Of a DNA stretch of 64,000 bases, positions 63,520-64,000 are shown in pieces. The position numbers were made by a program, and so were the translations under genes. The stretch is from Streptomyces sp. AA1529 (GTDB taxonomy: Bacteria; Actinomycetota; Actinomycetes; Streptomycetales; Streptomycetaceae). Location: positions 1-64,000 of the forward strand of contig NZ_ALAP01000043.1 in the NCBI RefSeq assembly GCF_000280905.1, in the 5' to 3' direction. The notes under the pieces are model-generated. The model saw only the letters and a program-made list of their open reading frames with translations. It was not told the DNA's origin and ran no database searches. Within the stretch, counting starts at the first letter, position 1. Every line of letters starts with the position of its first letter.

Positions 63520-64000
63520 TCTGAATGGCCATCGCGGGCATGGTGCAGCGGGTGACGCGATAGTCCCTGGAGGTCTCGGCGACGTGCTGCGACCGGTTCC
63601 AACGACCTGGACCCGCACCCGATCGGCCGGCATGCCCATGACGGGCACGCCCCCGTCGCATCGGGAACCGCAGACCTGTACCTGCGCACGCTCCCAGCCA
63701 TGGCTGCGCCACCGGCGCGGCAAACGGTCAGCAGCGGCCCGCGCCTACCGAGGCCCGCCCCCGCCGTCATGCATGTGGTTCGCCCCTGCCGTTCGCACCC
63801 CTGCCGCTCTTCCCGCCGCCCTGCCGGGGCAGCAGCGGTGATGAGCGCGCTCGCCTCATGGCCGGGGAAGGGGCGCGGACAGCAGCTTCGGCCTGCTGGC
63901 CGACACCCGGAGAACGGCGGAGGGTCCCGGCCGGCGGGAGGTGTGTGGTGGGGCTGGTCGGGGTCGGGGCGTTGGGGTGGTGGTCAGTGTGTCCGCAGGT
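63520..64000. other. No gene seen (window edge)
   Basis: Both strands give only short, basic, low-complexity frames. Likely the promoter of a gene beyond the window lies here, or the sequence is decayed. No telomere-like set of palindromes is visible. Confidence 0.4.

Noticed and set aside
63900..64000. Telomere at the right edge
   Set aside because: The last bases lack the dense palindromes of Streptomyces telomeres; the window just ends.

Overview
The window is actinobacterial DNA of very high GC, with strong G/C in third codon positions, GTG and TTG starts and GGAGG-type ribosome sites. The best taxonomic and positional clue is a tap-tpg pair at 47.5-50.2 kb (telomere-associated protein and terminal protein). 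This pair is the end-replication system of linear Streptomyces replicons, so I read the window as a chromosome arm, or less likely a large linear plasmid, of a Streptomyces-like organism. I saw no rRNA, tRNA, CRISPR array or antibiotic gene cluster. Low essential-gene content, many regulator/target pairs and many decayed insertion sequences fit an arm.

Layout. 0.3-3.0 kb: a maltokinase-cap-like protein and a two-Rossmann TrkA-type membrane protein. 3.2-9.5 kb: purine catabolism, with a candidate leader peptide, xdhA-xdhB-xdhC (xanthine dehydrogenase and its maturation factor), a hairpin, then guanine deaminase, so guanine could go to xanthine to urate. 9.6-15.7 kb: a DinB-like protein, a flavin oxidoreductase, a small membrane protein, a divergent DHA2 efflux pump/TetR pair, and a broken second copy of the small membrane gene fused to an IS3 remnant. 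15.9-18.0 kb: rhomboid-like, DUF2267, zinc-ribbon and SRPBCC proteins. 18.0-23.1 kb: an insertion-sequence graveyard. It holds a frameshifted IS5-type transposase, a beheaded nitroreductase, two remnants of one IS family bracketing a two-gene ABC transporter, and an IS3/IS5 chimera. 23.3-27.2 kb: an anti-sigma antagonist, DUF6314, an SRPBCC/TetR divergent pair, HxlR and a broken NAD-binding dehydrogenase.

27.2-33.6 kb is a metal-efflux island: a P1B-4 ATPase, an NmtR-type sensor divergent from it, and a P1B-5 ATPase carrying a C-terminal hemerythrin domain, followed by DUF2231 and HPP membrane proteins. 33.9-47.0 kb holds several regulator/enzyme pairs (TetR/SDR, TetR/serine hydrolase, XRE/SDR), a Nudix protein, a 504-residue orphan and a SpoIIE-type phosphatase. 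47.5-53.1 kb: tap, tpg, a HEAT-repeat protein and a barstar-domain protein. 53.1-64 kb: YdeI-like and VOC proteins, a gutted alcohol dehydrogenase, an SGNH hydrolase, a LuxR-type regulator, integrase debris, an ECF sigma factor with a membrane partner, and an epimerase/TetR pair.

Several regulator/target pairs have clear palindromic operators between them. The best are two tandem 24-bp palindromes at 44302-44347 and two at 25432-25471. No single locus is certain to be an undescribed system. The best candidates for follow-up are the IS-bracketed ABC cassette, the repeat-bracketed efflux cassette, the orphan at 36.4-38.0 kb, and the barstar/HEAT pair beside tap-tpg.
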